A DNA stretch of 64,000 bases from Streptomyces liliifuscus. Its GTDB lineage: Bacteria > Actinomycetota > Actinomycetes > Streptomycetales > Streptomycetaceae. The notes under the pieces were generated by a model. It saw only the letters and a program-made list of their open reading frames with translations, was not told where the DNA came from and made no database searches. The translations under genes were made by a program, and so were the position numbers. Position 1 is the stretch's first letter, and each line of letters begins with the position of its first letter. The DNA lies in NCBI RefSeq assembly GCF_016598615.1, contig NZ_CP066831.1:10044001-10108000 (forward strand). The letters run 5' to 3'. Shown here piece by piece: positions 53,282 to 62,857 of this stretch.

Positions 53282-56200
53282 TCAGCGGTTCATGCGGGCG
53301 GCGGACGCCCCGTTGGGCGTGCCGGTGATGGTGAACTGTGAGCCCGGCTCGATCAGTACGCTCCCTTCGGCCGAGTTCGTGATCGTGACGTTCGTGAGGG
53401 TGGCGCTGCCTCGGGCCCCGCTCATCGCGAGGATGCCGGACCCGTTGTTGGAGCCGTCGATCCTGACGTCGGTGATCTTCACGCCCGGCATCGCGCCGCC
53501 ACCCGTCTTGAACTGGATGCCGTCGTACGTCGAGTCGAAGATCTCGGTGTCACGGATGGTCACGCCCGGGATGTCCTGGCCCTGTGCGAAGAGGGTGATG
53601 GCACCGAACTCCTGGTCCTCGTTCCAGAACGCGCCGCCCGTGCGGTGCAGGGCGTTGCCCGCGATGAGGGTCTGCCCGGAGAACGGGAGCGGGTCGTGGT
53701 CGGTGGCGAGCATGATGCCGGGGTAGTTCATCGTGTCGGCGATGACGTTGTTCTCGATGGTGTTGCCGTAACCGCCGTACACCGCGATGCCGTTGGCCCG
53801 CCACGGCAGCTGGATCGTGTTGTTGCGGAAGTGGTTGTCGTGGCCGACGTCCACCGAGGTGTCCTTCACGTACTTGCTGGCCCACACGGCGAGCGCGTCG
53901 TCGCCGGTGTTGCGGAAGGACGAGTTGTAGACGGTGGAGTTGCGGGTGCCGTTGGCGAAGTTGATCCCGTCGGCGTAGGTGTTGCGGATGCGTACGCCGT
54001 TGAACTCCAACTCGTCACCGGGGCCCCAGAGTTCGGGGATGTTGGAGTAGTCGCGGCCGGCCCACACGCCGACGTTGGCGTGCTCGATCCACACGTTGGT
54101 GATCTTCGTGCCCTTGCCGAAGCGGCCGTTGAGTCCCACGCCGCCCTCGTGATTGCCGTCGCCGCCGCGGATGGTGCCCGAGCCGAAGATGGCGATGTCG
54201 GAGATCTGGGTGTTGTGGTCGATGTCGAAGCCGAAGTTGCCCTCGTGCGGGTGGTTGATGCCACCGGCCTGGTGGGGCGGGGTGAGCGTGTAGAGCTGGG
54301 AGTGCCACATGCCCGCGCCGCGGATGGTGACGTCCCGGATGCCGACCTGGTTGTACTGGCCCCGGTTCAGCGGGTCGTCGGTGAGGATCTTCTGTTCCTG
54401 GCGCCACTGCCCGGCGGGGATCCACACGCAGGAGATCTGGCCGTTCTGGTCGGCGGTGACCGCCCGCTGGATGGCGTCGGTGTCGTCGAGCCCGTCGCCC
54501 GGGACGGCCCCGTACTCGGTGATCGAGGTGCAGTTCGCGGGCTTGGTGGCCGCGGGTGCGACCTGTTCGAGGTCGACGAGGTCGATGACGTAGAACGCGG
54601 CCGTGTCGCCCGCGTCCCGCTGGAGGCGGAACTTGGTGCCCACCGGGTAGCTCCGCGACAGCAGCGCGTGCGACTCGTCGAACAGCCGACGGGCGTCGCT
54701 GCCGGGCGTGTTGGTCAGTCCCTCGGGGTCGTCGGTGGTCCCGTACAACCAGCTGTGCTTCGACGACAGGTTGAGCTTCTGCACGAAGGTGCCGTCGGCG
54801 TACAGGCTGATCGTGGCCTGTGCCCCGCCGCCGCCCGCGGCGTCCGGTACGGAGTTGCGCACCACGATCGAGTTGGAGGGAGCCGTCGAGGTGAACTCGA
54901 CGAACTGGCCGGTGGAGTTGAGCCTGACCGACTTGCGGCCCGAGGACTCGGTGGCGAAGTTGGTGTGTCCGAAGGTCCGCTTGGCGTCGGCGGTGAGCAG
55001 GGTGCCCTCGTAGCGGCCGTCCTCCGCCTCCAGTTCGGTGTACGGGACGGCGGCGCCACGGCCGACGACGAGTGACTTGGCGAGCACGTTGTTGTTCTCG
55101 TTGGTCTCGCCGACGACCCCGGTGGCGTCGGCGGTGGCCGTGAGGGTGGCCCCACCGCTGGTCGCCGTCCACGTTCCGCTGATCGCCACGTTCGCCGTGG
55201 CTCCGGACGCCACCTGGCCGGTCGTACCGTTGAGCGTGGTGGAGCCGACCTGGAGCCTGGTCACGGAGCCGGCCGCCGCCGCGGTGGTGCCGCGGTTGTG
55301 CACGGCGACGGTGAAGGAGACGGACGAGCCGACGGCCGGGTTGGCCGGGGTGGTGGTGATTCCGCGTACTTCGAGGTCGGGGCCGGGTGCCTGGCCGACG
55401 ACCAGCCGGTTCGCGGCGGTGCGGCTGTTGTTGGAGTCGTCGAGTTCGGCGACCGTGTTGCGCGGGTCGACCACGGCCGAGACGCCGTAGTTGCCCGCCG
55501 GACGGGTGCCGGCGGCGACGGCCACGGTGGCGGACGCGCCGGGGTCGAGCGCGGGTACGGTCCCGCTGCCGGCGACCGTTCCCTCCAGGCTGACGTCGAC
55601 GGTCGTGGCGGCCGAGCGTGCCGTGCCCGCGTTGCGGACCGTGGCGTTCACGGTCACCGCGTCCCGCTCGGACGGGGTGGCAGGTGTCCAGTCCAGGCCG
55701 GTGACGGTCAGGTCGGGTGCGGGTGCGGCGGTCCCGACGACCTGGAACTCGGCGACCTGGCCGCCCGGCGCCCCGGTGTTGGAGAAGAAGCGGAGCCGCA
55801 GGTCGGACCAGCGGCCGGTGACCGGAATGGTCACCGAGTTGTTGTCCCGGGAGGGACTGAAGGCGTAGTCGGCGCGGTCGCGCAGCGAGGTGAAGGCGCT
55901 CGCGGAGTGCTCACGGCCCAGCACCTGGATGCTCTGGGTCCTGGCCGCCCACACCTGGTCCGGGTTGAGCTTGACCACCACGGCGTCGACGTCGGCGTTG
56001 GCCCCGAGCTTGACGGTGAGGTCGGAGGGATGGCCGGCCGATTCCCAGTAGGTGGAGGTGGAGTCGTCGGTGGCGTTCGCGGCGACGAAGTTGTGGACCG
56101 AGGAGGTGGCCTCGACGGGCTTGTTGCGGGCCAGGTTGGTGCCGGTCGGAGGGGGAGTGGTGCCGCCGTCGTCGCCGTACACCTCCAGCTCGGAGAGCTG

Positions 56201-56731
56201 AGCGGCGTTCCAGCCGGTGTTCCCGGTGATGTGCACGCGGACGTACCGCGCTTCGGCCGGGGAAGTGATGCCGACCGGGACGGTGTTGGCCTGTGCCGGG
56301 TTGAACGCCCGGCCGGTGGAGGCCGCGAGCGTACGGAACGTGGAGCCGTCGGTGCTGCCCTGCAGGGACAGTGTCTGGTTGCGGCTCTCCCAGGTGGCGG
56401 GCAGTTTGAGCACCACCTCGTCGACGGTCCGGGTCGCGCCGAGGTCGACCTGGACCCACTGCGGGAAGGAGCCGCCCGGCCCCTCCCAGTAGGAGGTCTG
56501 GGTGCCGTCGGTGACGTTCCCGGCGGTGTACGGGCCGTTCGAGCCGCCCGCGGTGGCCGGACGTCCGAGCGCGAGGTTGACGACGGCCGCCGCCTTCGCG
56601 CGGTCGCTGTCGACCGGGGCGGTGGCGGCCCGGGCGCTCGACGTGACGGCGAGCGGTATCAGCCCGGTCGTCATGAGCGCGGCTGTGACGGCGCCGGTCA
56701 GTGACCGGCGGCCGAGGGGTCTCCATCTCAT
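53282..56731 (-). CDS. Secreted GH87 alpha-1,3-glucanase/mycodextranase with discoidin, CARDB and CBM domains
   Basis: 1149-residue extracellular enzyme predicted to hydrolyse alpha-1,3-glucan of fungal walls or mutan. ATG 56731 follows AGAGGACCCC. Signal peptide (about 1-36), discoidin domains (about 45-190 and 200-335), two CARDB-type beta domains (about 340-555), a CBM6/35-like domain (about 562-715, starts LEAEDGRYEG) and a right-handed beta-helix (about 730-1149). The catalytic triad candidates D921 (ADGINFANG), D944 and D945 (NTGDDALAVW) have the 23/24-residue spacing I recall for Asp1067/1090/1091 of Bacillus circulans Agl-KA. It is divergent from the second GH87 gene and a target candidate of the LacI protein at 61625. 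Confidence 0.88.
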   Translation of the reverse strand: MRWRPLGRRSLTGAVTAALMTTGLIPLAVTSSARAATAPVDSDRAKAAAVVNLALGRPATAGGSNGPYTAGNVTDGTQTSYWEGPGGSFPQWVQVDLGATRTVDEVVLKLPATWESRNQTLSLQGSTDGSTFRTLAASTGRAFNPAQANTVPVGITSPAEARYVRVHITGNTGWNAAQLSELEVYGDDGGTTPPPTGTNLARNKPVEATSSVHNFVAANATDDSTSTYWESAGHPSDLTVKLGANADVDAVVVKLNPDQVWAARTQSIQVLGREHSASAFTSLRDRADYAFSPSRDNNSVTIPVTGRWSDLRLRFFSNTGAPGGQVAEFQVVGTAAPAPDLTVTGLDWTPATPSERDAVTVNATVRNAGTARSAATTVDVSLEGTVAGSGTVPALDPGASATVAVAAGTRPAGNYGVSAVVDPRNTVAELDDSNNSRTAANRLVVGQAPGPDLEVRGITTTPANPAVGSSVSFTVAVHNRGTTAAAAGSVTRLQVGSTTLNGTTGQVASGATANVAISGTWTATSGGATLTATADATGVVGETNENNNVLAKSLVVGRGAAVPYTELEAEDGRYEGTLLTADAKRTFGHTNFATESSGRKSVRLNSTGQFVEFTSTAPSNSIVVRNSVPDAAGGGGAQATISLYADGTFVQKLNLSSKHSWLYGTTDDPEGLTNTPGSDARRLFDESHALLSRSYPVGTKFRLQRDAGDTAAFYVIDLVDLEQVAPAATKPANCTSITEYGAVPGDGLDDTDAIQRAVTADQNGQISCVWIPAGQWRQEQKILTDDPLNRGQYNQVGIRDVTIRGAGMWHSQLYTLTPPHQAGGINHPHEGNFGFDIDHNTQISDIAIFGSGTIRGGDGNHEGGVGLNGRFGKGTKITNVWIEHANVGVWAGRDYSNIPELWGPGDELEFNGVRIRNTYADGINFANGTRNSTVYNSSFRNTGDDALAVWASKYVKDTSVDVGHDNHFRNNTIQLPWRANGIAVYGGYGNTIENNVIADTMNYPGIMLATDHDPLPFSGQTLIAGNALHRTGGAFWNEDQEFGAITLFAQGQDIPGVTIRDTEIFDSTYDGIQFKTGGGAMPGVKITDVRIDGSNNGSGILAMSGARGSATLTNVTITNSAEGSVLIEPGSQFTITGTPNGASAARMNR

Positions 56732-57240
56732 GGGGTCCTCTGTTCCGTGGGGGACGCGGAAGCGCGACAGACGGGCCGGGCACGCAGGGGCAGGCACGGG
56801 GGAGTTCAGAGGGGGAGTGGAGTGTCCGTTGAGGAATGCACCGGCCTTGCGCGCAAATTGAGCTGCTCAGTCGATTCTTTGCGGAAACTACGCCCACAGG
56901 TTTCTAGTCCGTCTCCGCTTTGTCAACGGTCCCGGTATCACCGGTAGTTGACGTGGAAGCCGCTTGCGTCACTTGCGTGCTCGCTTGCGCTTTTCCGACA
57001 GCCCGCACGAAAGTCGCTGGCCCGGTGGTGCAGCAGGTGAGAGGGACTCGTGAGGCCCGCATTTCGGGCATGCTCACGCCATAGACGTACCGTCGGACGT
57101 CTGCAACTCTCTGATCGATCGACGCAAAAGAGAGTGCGCGCCACCGCACATCGAAGCGCGACGTACACCCCCACGGACACCCACCCACACAGCCGCCCCG
57201 GGGCCGCCCACATCCGGTTCGGGACGGAGATCGGGGACAC
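56732..57240. promoter_or_regulatory. Divergent GH87 promoter region with repeated TTGCG half-sites
   Basis: This 509-bp gap holds both GH87 promoters. It contains TTGCGCGCAA, a perfect palindrome at 56847-56856, and three direct CTTGCG copies at 56963, 56972 and 56984. The same CTTGCGC/GCGCAAG words recur in the operator upstream of the lacI gene at 61625. This suggests a shared LacI-family regulator. Clear -35/-10 boxes were not assigned. Confidence 0.6.
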
Positions 57241-60200
57241 ATGAGACCGCAACGCCGGAGATGGCGGGGGATTGCCGCCGTCCTCACGACCGCTCTGCTC
57301 CTGCTGGGTCTGCCGTCGCTGACCGCCACCGCGGCGGCCGCCGGGCCCAACCTCGCCGCCGGACGGCCCGCAACCGCCAGTGGCGCCCACGCCGAATACG
57401 CCGCACGCAATATCACCGACGGCAACCAGGGAACGTACTGGCAGAGCGCCGGGAGCAGCCTCCCCCAGTGGATCCAGACGGACCTGGGTACCACCGCCCG
57501 CGTGGACGAGGTGGTGCTGAGGCTGCCGGCGGGCTGGGAGAGCCGCAATCAGACCCTGTCCGTCCAGGGCAGCGCGGACGGCACGAGCTTCACCACGCTC
57601 AAGACCTCCGCGTCCTACGCCTTCAGCCCCGGCAGCGCCAACACCGTGACGGTGACCTTCCCCGCCGCCCAGGCCCGGTATGTACGGATCGACATCACCG
57701 CCAACACCGGATGGCAGGCCGCGCAGCTCTCCGAGCTGGAGGTCCGCGAGTCAGGTGACTCCTCGGCGAACCTGGCGCGCGGCCGCACGCTCACCGCCGC
57801 CAGTCACCACGAGACCTATGTGCCGGCCAACGCGGCCGACGGCAACAAGGCCACCTACTGGGAGAGCCGCAACAACGACCTGCCGCAGTGGATCCAGGCG
57901 GACCTGGCTTCCTCCCTGCGCGTCGACCGGGTGGTGCTGCGCCTGCCCGACGGCTGGGGAGCCCGCAGCCAGACCCTGAAGATCCAGGGCAGCGCCAACG
58001 GCACCGACTTCTCCGACCTGACCGCCTCCAAGGCCTACGCCTTCGCGCCGGGCGACGGCAACTCGGTCACGATCTCCTTCGACCCGACGACCACCCGGTA
58101 CGTGCGGGTGCTGGTCACCGCCAACACCGGTCAGCCCGCAGCCCAGTTGTCCGAACTCGAGGTCTACGGCCCGGCGAGCGGCGACACCGAGGCGCCGGGC
58201 GTCCCCGCGGACCTCGCCTACACCGAGCCCGCCACCGGCCAGATCCGGCTGACCTGGAAGGCGTCCGAGGACAACACAGGCGTCACCGGTTACGACGTGT
58301 ACGCCAACAACGAGCTGCTCACGAGCGTCGCGGGCACGGTCACCACGTACACCGACAGCCGTCCCGCGAGTGCCACGGTTTCCTACTTCGTGCGGGCCAG
58401 GGACGCCGCCGGGAACGTGTCCGGCAACAGCAACACCGTCACCCGCCGCGGCGAGACCGGCGACACCCAGGCACCCACGGCACCCGCGAACCTGGCCCTC
58501 ACCGAACCGGCCGCCGGGCAGATCAGGCTCGCCTGGAACGCCTCAAGCGACAACACAGGCGTGACCGGCTACGACGTGTACGCCAACAACAGCCTGCTCA
58601 CCACGGTCGCCGGTACGGTCACCACGTACACCGACAACCGCTCCGCGAGTGCCACGGTCTCCTACTTCGTGCGGGCCAAGGACGCCGCCGGGAACGTGTC
58701 CGGCGACAGCAACACCGTGACGCGCAACGGCACTTCGGGCCCCGGCTCCAACCTCGCGGTCGGCAAGCCGATCACGGCCTCCTCGACCGTGCACACCTTC
58801 GTCGCCGAGAACGCCAACGACAACAGCACCTCCACCTACTGGGAGGGCTCCGGCCACCCCGCCACCCTCACCGTGAAGCTCGGAGCCAACGCCGACGTCA
58901 CCTCGCTCGTCCTCAAGCTCAACCCGGACAGCGCCTGGGGCGCCCGGACCCAGAACATCCAGGTCCTCGGCCGCGAGCAGGACGCCACCGGGTACACCAG
59001 CCTGGTCGCCGCGAAGGACTACGCCTTCAGCCCGTCGAGCGGCAACAGCGTGACGGTGCCCGTCACCGAGCGGGTGGCGGACGTGCAGTTGCGCTTCACG
59101 TCCAACACGGGCGCCCCGGCCGGGCAGATCGCCGAGTTCCAGGTGATCGGCACCGCCGCACCCAACCCGGACCTGGAGGTCACCGCGCTGACCGCCTCGC
59201 CGGCCTCACCGGTCGAGTCCGACGAGATCACCCTCACCGCCACCGTCCGCAACAGCGGCGAGGCCGCCGCACCCGCCAGCGCCGTCGCACTGCGCCTGGG
59301 CGGCGCCAAGGTCGCCACGGCGGACGTCGGCGCCCTCGCGGCCGGAGCGCAGCGGACCGTCACCGCCTCCATCGGAGCGCGGGACGCGGGCACCTACCAG
59401 CTCAGTGCCGTCGCCGACGACGCCGGTGCGGTCATCGAGCAGAACGAGACCAACAACACCTACACCAGCCCCAGTTCACTCGTCGTGCGCCCGGTCAGCA
59501 GCTCCGACCTCGTGCCGGTGCTGACCACCACACCGTCCGGCCCGGCGGACGGCGACACCGTCACCTTCAAGGTCGCCCTGCGCAACCAGGGCACCATCGG
59601 CTCGGCGGGCGGCGCGCACGGCATCACCGTCGCACTGGTCGACTTCAAGGGCGCCACCGTACGTACCCTGACCGGCTCGTACGACGGCACGATCGCGGCC
59701 GGTGCCACCACCGGCGCCGTCACGGTGGGCACCTGGACCGCCGCCAACGGCTCGTACACGGTACGTACGACCGTCGCCGCCGACGCCAACGAACTGCCGG
59801 TCAAACGGGAGAACAACAGCGCCACCCAGTCCCTGTTCGTCGGACGCGGCGCCAACATGCCCTTCGACATGTACGAGGCGGAGGACGGCGCGACCGGCGG
59901 CGGAGCGGCGACCGTCGGGCCCAACCGGACCGTCGGCGACCTCGCGGGCGAGGCGTCGGGCCGCAAGGCGGTGACCCTCAACAGCACCGGTGAGTACGTC
60001 GAGTTCACCACCAAGGCGGCCACCAACACACTGGTCACCCGCTTCTCCATCCCGGACTCCGCGGGCGGTGGCGGCATCGACGCCACCCTCAACGTCTACG
60101 TCAACGGCGCCTTCCGCAAGGTGCTGCCGCTCACCTCGAAGTACGCCTGGCTGTACGGGGCGGAGGCAGGTCCGGGCAACTCCCCGTCCGCGGGAGCCCC

Positions 60201-61524
60201 GCGCCACATCTACGACGAGGCGCACCTGATGCTGGGCGAGACCGTTCCGGAGGGTGCGAAGATCCGGTTGCAGAAGGACACGGCCAACACCTCCCGGTAC
60301 GCGATCGACTTCGTCAGCCTGGAGCAGGTCGCGCCGATCGCCAACCCGGACCCGGCCGCGTACGCCGTCCCGACCGGTTTCGGCCACCAGGACGTGCAGA
60401 ACGCCCTGGACCGGGTCCGCATGGACACCACTGGCAGGCTCACCGGCGTCTACCTCCCGCCGGGCGACTACCAGACGTCGAGCAAGCTCCAGGTGTACGG
60501 CAAGGCCGTGCAGGTGGTCGGCGCCGGGCCCTGGTACACGCAGTTCCACGCCCCGTCGGGCCAGGACAACACCGACGTCGGCATCCGGGCCGAGAACTCC
60601 GCGAAGGGTTCCTCGTTCAGGAACTTCGCCTACTTCGGCAACTACACCTCGCGCATCGACGGACCCGGCAAGGTGTTCGACTTCGCGAACGTGTCGGACA
60701 TCGTCATCGACAACACCTGGACCGAGCACATGGTCTGCCTCTACTGGGGCGCCAACACCGACCGGGTGACCATCAGCGACTCGCGCATCCGCAACACGTT
60801 CGCCGACGCCGTCAACATGACCAACGGCTCGACGGACAACCACGTGGTCAACAACGAGTCCCGGGCCTCCGGCGACGACAGCTTCGCGCTGTTCTCCGCG
60901 ATCGACGCGGGCGGCGCCGACATGAAGGACAACCTCTACGAGAACCTGACCTCGATCCTGACCTGGCGGGCCGCGGGCATCGCCGTCTACGGCGGCTACG
61001 ACAACACCTTCCGCAACATCCACATCGCCGACACCCTGGTGTACTCGGGCATCACGATCAGCTCGCTGGACTTCGGCTATCCGATGAACGGGTTCGGCAC
61101 CGAGCCGACGACCGTGGAGAACGTCTCGGTGGTCCGCTCCGGCGGCCACTTCTGGGGCAGTCAGACCTTCCCCGGAATCTGGCTGTTCTCCGCCTCGAAG
61201 GTGTTCCAGGGCATCCGGGTCAACGACGTGGACATCGTGGATCCGACCTACCACGGGATCATGTTCCAGACCCAGTACCTGGGCGGGAAGCCGGTGAACC
61301 CGATCAAGGACACGGTCCTCACCGACATCTCGATCACGGGTGCGCGCAAGAGCGGCGACGCCTACGACGCGAAGTCCGGGTTCGGACTGTGGGCCAACGA
61401 GATGCCGGAACCGGAGCAGGGCCCGGCGGTCGGTGAGGTCACCTTCAACGGCCTGCGCTTCAACGGCAACGCCGTGGACATCCGCAACACCACCTCCACC
61501 TTCAGGATCAACATCAATCCCTGA
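57241..61524 (+). CDS. Secreted giant GH87 alpha-1,3-glucanase-like enzyme with three discoidin and two FN3 domains
   Basis: 1427-residue extracellular enzyme. Signal peptide (about 1-35; ALLLLGLPSLTATAAAAG), discoidin domains 1 and 2 (about 36-178 and 178-317), two fibronectin type III repeats (about 318-408 and 412-502), discoidin 3 (about 505-640), two CARDB-like domains (about 643-868), a CBM6/35-like domain (from MYEAEDGATGG, about 878-1035) and the catalytic beta-helix (about 1045-1427). Active-site candidates are D1189 (ADAVNMTNG), D1212 and D1213 (ASGDDSFALF), the same spacing as in the divergent GH87 enzyme. The catalytic halves of the two enzymes differ markedly, so they may attack different linkages or chain positions. 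FN3 linkers and three binding domains favour insoluble substrate. Confidence 0.87.
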   Translation: MRPQRRRWRGIAAVLTTALLLLGLPSLTATAAAAGPNLAAGRPATASGAHAEYAARNITDGNQGTYWQSAGSSLPQWIQTDLGTTARVDEVVLRLPAGWESRNQTLSVQGSADGTSFTTLKTSASYAFSPGSANTVTVTFPAAQARYVRIDITANTGWQAAQLSELEVRESGDSSANLARGRTLTAASHHETYVPANAADGNKATYWESRNNDLPQWIQADLASSLRVDRVVLRLPDGWGARSQTLKIQGSANGTDFSDLTASKAYAFAPGDGNSVTISFDPTTTRYVRVLVTANTGQPAAQLSELEVYGPASGDTEAPGVPADLAYTEPATGQIRLTWKASEDNTGVTGYDVYANNELLTSVAGTVTTYTDSRPASATVSYFVRARDAAGNVSGNSNTVTRRGETGDTQAPTAPANLALTEPAAGQIRLAWNASSDNTGVTGYDVYANNSLLTTVAGTVTTYTDNRSASATVSYFVRAKDAAGNVSGDSNTVTRNGTSGPGSNLAVGKPITASSTVHTFVAENANDNSTSTYWEGSGHPATLTVKLGANADVTSLVLKLNPDSAWGARTQNIQVLGREQDATGYTSLVAAKDYAFSPSSGNSVTVPVTERVADVQLRFTSNTGAPAGQIAEFQVIGTAAPNPDLEVTALTASPASPVESDEITLTATVRNSGEAAAPASAVALRLGGAKVATADVGALAAGAQRTVTASIGARDAGTYQLSAVADDAGAVIEQNETNNTYTSPSSLVVRPVSSSDLVPVLTTTPSGPADGDTVTFKVALRNQGTIGSAGGAHGITVALVDFKGATVRTLTGSYDGTIAAGATTGAVTVGTWTAANGSYTVRTTVAADANELPVKRENNSATQSLFVGRGANMPFDMYEAEDGATGGGAATVGPNRTVGDLAGEASGRKAVTLNSTGEYVEFTTKAATNTLVTRFSIPDSAGGGGIDATLNVYVNGAFRKVLPLTSKYAWLYGAEAGPGNSPSAGAPRHIYDEAHLMLGETVPEGAKIRLQKDTANTSRYAIDFVSLEQVAPIANPDPAAYAVPTGFGHQDVQNALDRVRMDTTGRLTGVYLPPGDYQTSSKLQVYGKAVQVVGAGPWYTQFHAPSGQDNTDVGIRAENSAKGSSFRNFAYFGNYTSRIDGPGKVFDFANVSDIVIDNTWTEHMVCLYWGANTDRVTISDSRIRNTFADAVNMTNGSTDNHVVNNESRASGDDSFALFSAIDAGGADMKDNLYENLTSILTWRAAGIAVYGGYDNTFRNIHIADTLVYSGITISSLDFGYPMNGFGTEPTTVENVSVVRSGGHFWGSQTFPGIWLFSASKVFQGIRVNDVDIVDPTYHGIMFQTQYLGGKPVNPIKDTVLTDISITGARKSGDAYDAKSGFGLWANEMPEPEQGPAVGEVTFNGLRFNGNAVDIRNTTSTFRININP
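58195..58735 (+). repeat. Tandem 279-bp fibronectin III repeat inside the GH87 gene
   Basis: Two in-frame units offset by 279 bp (93 codons), for example GACAACACAGGCGT at 58270 and 58549. Long blocks are almost identical at the DNA level (VTGYDVYANN, SATVSYFVRA, KDAAGNVSG), pointing to recent duplication or gene conversion. Confidence 0.85.
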
Positions 61525-61580
61525 CCCGGTCGCCGAAAGGCGTCCATCGGTCCCTCACGGAGACGGAACGGAGGCACCAA

Positions 61581-61616
61581 GGCTGGCGCAAGCCGTTTGC
61601 GCGGCTTGCGCTAGCC
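61581..61616. promoter_or_regulatory. LacI operator upstream of the GH87-locus regulator
   Basis: GGCTGGCGCAAGCC (61581-61594) and GGCTTGCGCTAGCC (61603-61616), 14-bp arms with one mismatch around GTTTGCGC. It ends only 9 bp before the lacI start, so binding would block its own expression; one more CTTGCG word overlaps the leader. Confidence 0.75.
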
Positions 61617-61624
61617 TTGCGCTC

Positions 61625-62635
61625 ATGACGCGACGACTTGCTCAGGTAGCCAAGAAGGTAGGGGTCAGCGAGGCCACGGTCAGCCGAGTCCTCAACGGCA
61701 AGCCCGGGGTCTCGGACGCCACCCGGCAATCCGTGCTCACCGCGCTGGACGTCCTCGGCTACGAGCGTCCCACTCAGCTGCGCGGCGAGCGCGCGCGTCT
61801 GGTCGGCCTGGTCCTGCCCGAGCTGCAGAACCCGATCTTCCCGCTGCTCGCCGAGGTCATCGGCGGCGCGCTCGCCCAGCAGGGACTCACCCCGGTCCTG
61901 TGCACCCAGACCAAGGGCGGCGTCTCCGAGGCGGACTACGTCGAGCTGCTGCTCCAGCAGCACGTGTCCGGAGTGGTGTTCGCCGGCGGTCTGTTCGCCC
62001 AGGCCGACGCCCCGCACGACCACTACCGGCAGCTCGCCGAACGGCGCATCCCGGTCGTGCTGATCAACGCCCCGGTCGAGGAACTGGACTTCCCCTGCGT
62101 CTCCTGCGACGACGCCGTCGCGGTCGAGCAGGCGTGGCGCCACCTCACCCTGCTGGGGCACGAGCGCATCGGCGTGGTCCTCGGCCCGGCCGACCACATC
62201 CCCTCCCGGCGCAAGCTGGCCGCCGCGCAGGCCGCGGCCGAGGCGGCCGGCGGGCCCCTGCCCGACGAGTGCGTGGAGCGGTCGATGTTCTCCCTGGAGG
62301 GCGGCCAGGCGGCGACCACCCGCCTGCTGGCCCGGGGCGTCACCGGCATCATCTGCGCCAGCGACCCGCTCGCCCTCGGCGCCATCCGCGCGGCCCGCCG
62401 GCGCGGCCTCGCGGTGCCCGAGCAGGTCTCCGTCGTCGGCTTCGACGACTCCGCCTTCATGAACTGCACCGAACCCCCGCTGACCACCGTGCGCCAGCCC
62501 ATCGAGGCCATGGGGCGGGCCGCCGTGGACCTGCTCTGCACCCAGATCCAGGGCGGTGAGGTCCAGCCCGGCGAGCTCCTGTTCGAGCCGGAGCTGGTGG
62601 TCCGCGGCTCGACGACACAGGCTCCTCGGGACTAG
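61625..62635 (+). CDS. LacI-family regulator of the GH87/sugar-uptake locus
   Basis: 336 residues from ATG 61625. The helix-turn-helix is LAQVAKKVGVSEATVSRVLNG, the hinge QSVLTALDVLGYERP, and the sugar-binding effector domain follows (GLVLPELQNPIFPLLAEVI, HERIGVVLGPADHIPS, SVVGFDDSAF). No ribosome site stands between the operator and the ATG, so it may be translated leaderless or weakly. Its position between a GH87 gene and a sugar-binding protein gene, and the common CTTGCG words, suggest it represses the whole locus until an alpha-1,3-gluco-oligosaccharide (for example nigerose) binds. The inducer is inference. Confidence 0.92.
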   Translation: MTRRLAQVAKKVGVSEATVSRVLNGKPGVSDATRQSVLTALDVLGYERPTQLRGERARLVGLVLPELQNPIFPLLAEVIGGALAQQGLTPVLCTQTKGGVSEADYVELLLQQHVSGVVFAGGLFAQADAPHDHYRQLAERRIPVVLINAPVEELDFPCVSCDDAVAVEQAWRHLTLLGHERIGVVLGPADHIPSRRKLAAAQAAAEAAGGPLPDECVERSMFSLEGGQAATTRLLARGVTGIICASDPLALGAIRAARRRGLAVPEQVSVVGFDDSAFMNCTEPPLTTVRQPIEAMGRAAVDLLCTQIQGGEVQPGELLFEPELVVRGSTTQAPRD

Positions 62636-62644
62636 TCCGTACGA

Positions 62645-62686
62645 CCGAAGCGCGGTGAGGCCACGTCCGGCTTCACCGCGCTTCGG
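62645..62686 (+). terminator. Hairpin terminator after the lacI gene
   Basis: CCGAAGCGCGGTGA / TCACCGCGCTTCGG, 14-bp perfect arms with a 14-nt loop, 9 bp after the stop. The following CTTGCGCGCACG word (62686-62697) may be another LacI half-site before the binding-protein gene. Confidence 0.8.
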
Positions 62687-62857
62687 CTTGCGCGCACGCG
62701 CCTCCCTGAGATCAACCGTATACGTCCTTCTGTCAAACATTTACGAAGTCTGAGCGAGATATTGCGGTCACTTGTTCGTGGTGGTTGAGTGTGCGGCGCC
62801 CCACATCGCACCGGCGATGAGGGCGCCTTCCACGTTCATGCCCGAAGGGGACCACCC

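Noticed and set aside
53645..55075. Plus-strand open frames opposite the first GH87 gene
   Set aside because: Composition is Val/Gly/Asp repeats mirroring the beta-helix codons; not a protein.
58195..58735. Repeats considered as a CRISPR-like or transposon structure
   Set aside because: They are two in-frame fibronectin III units of 279 bp, not short repeats with spacers, and have no terminal inverted ends.
59476..61254. Minus-strand open frame opposite the second GH87 gene
   Set aside because: Antisense shadow of the beta-helix and CBM coding region.
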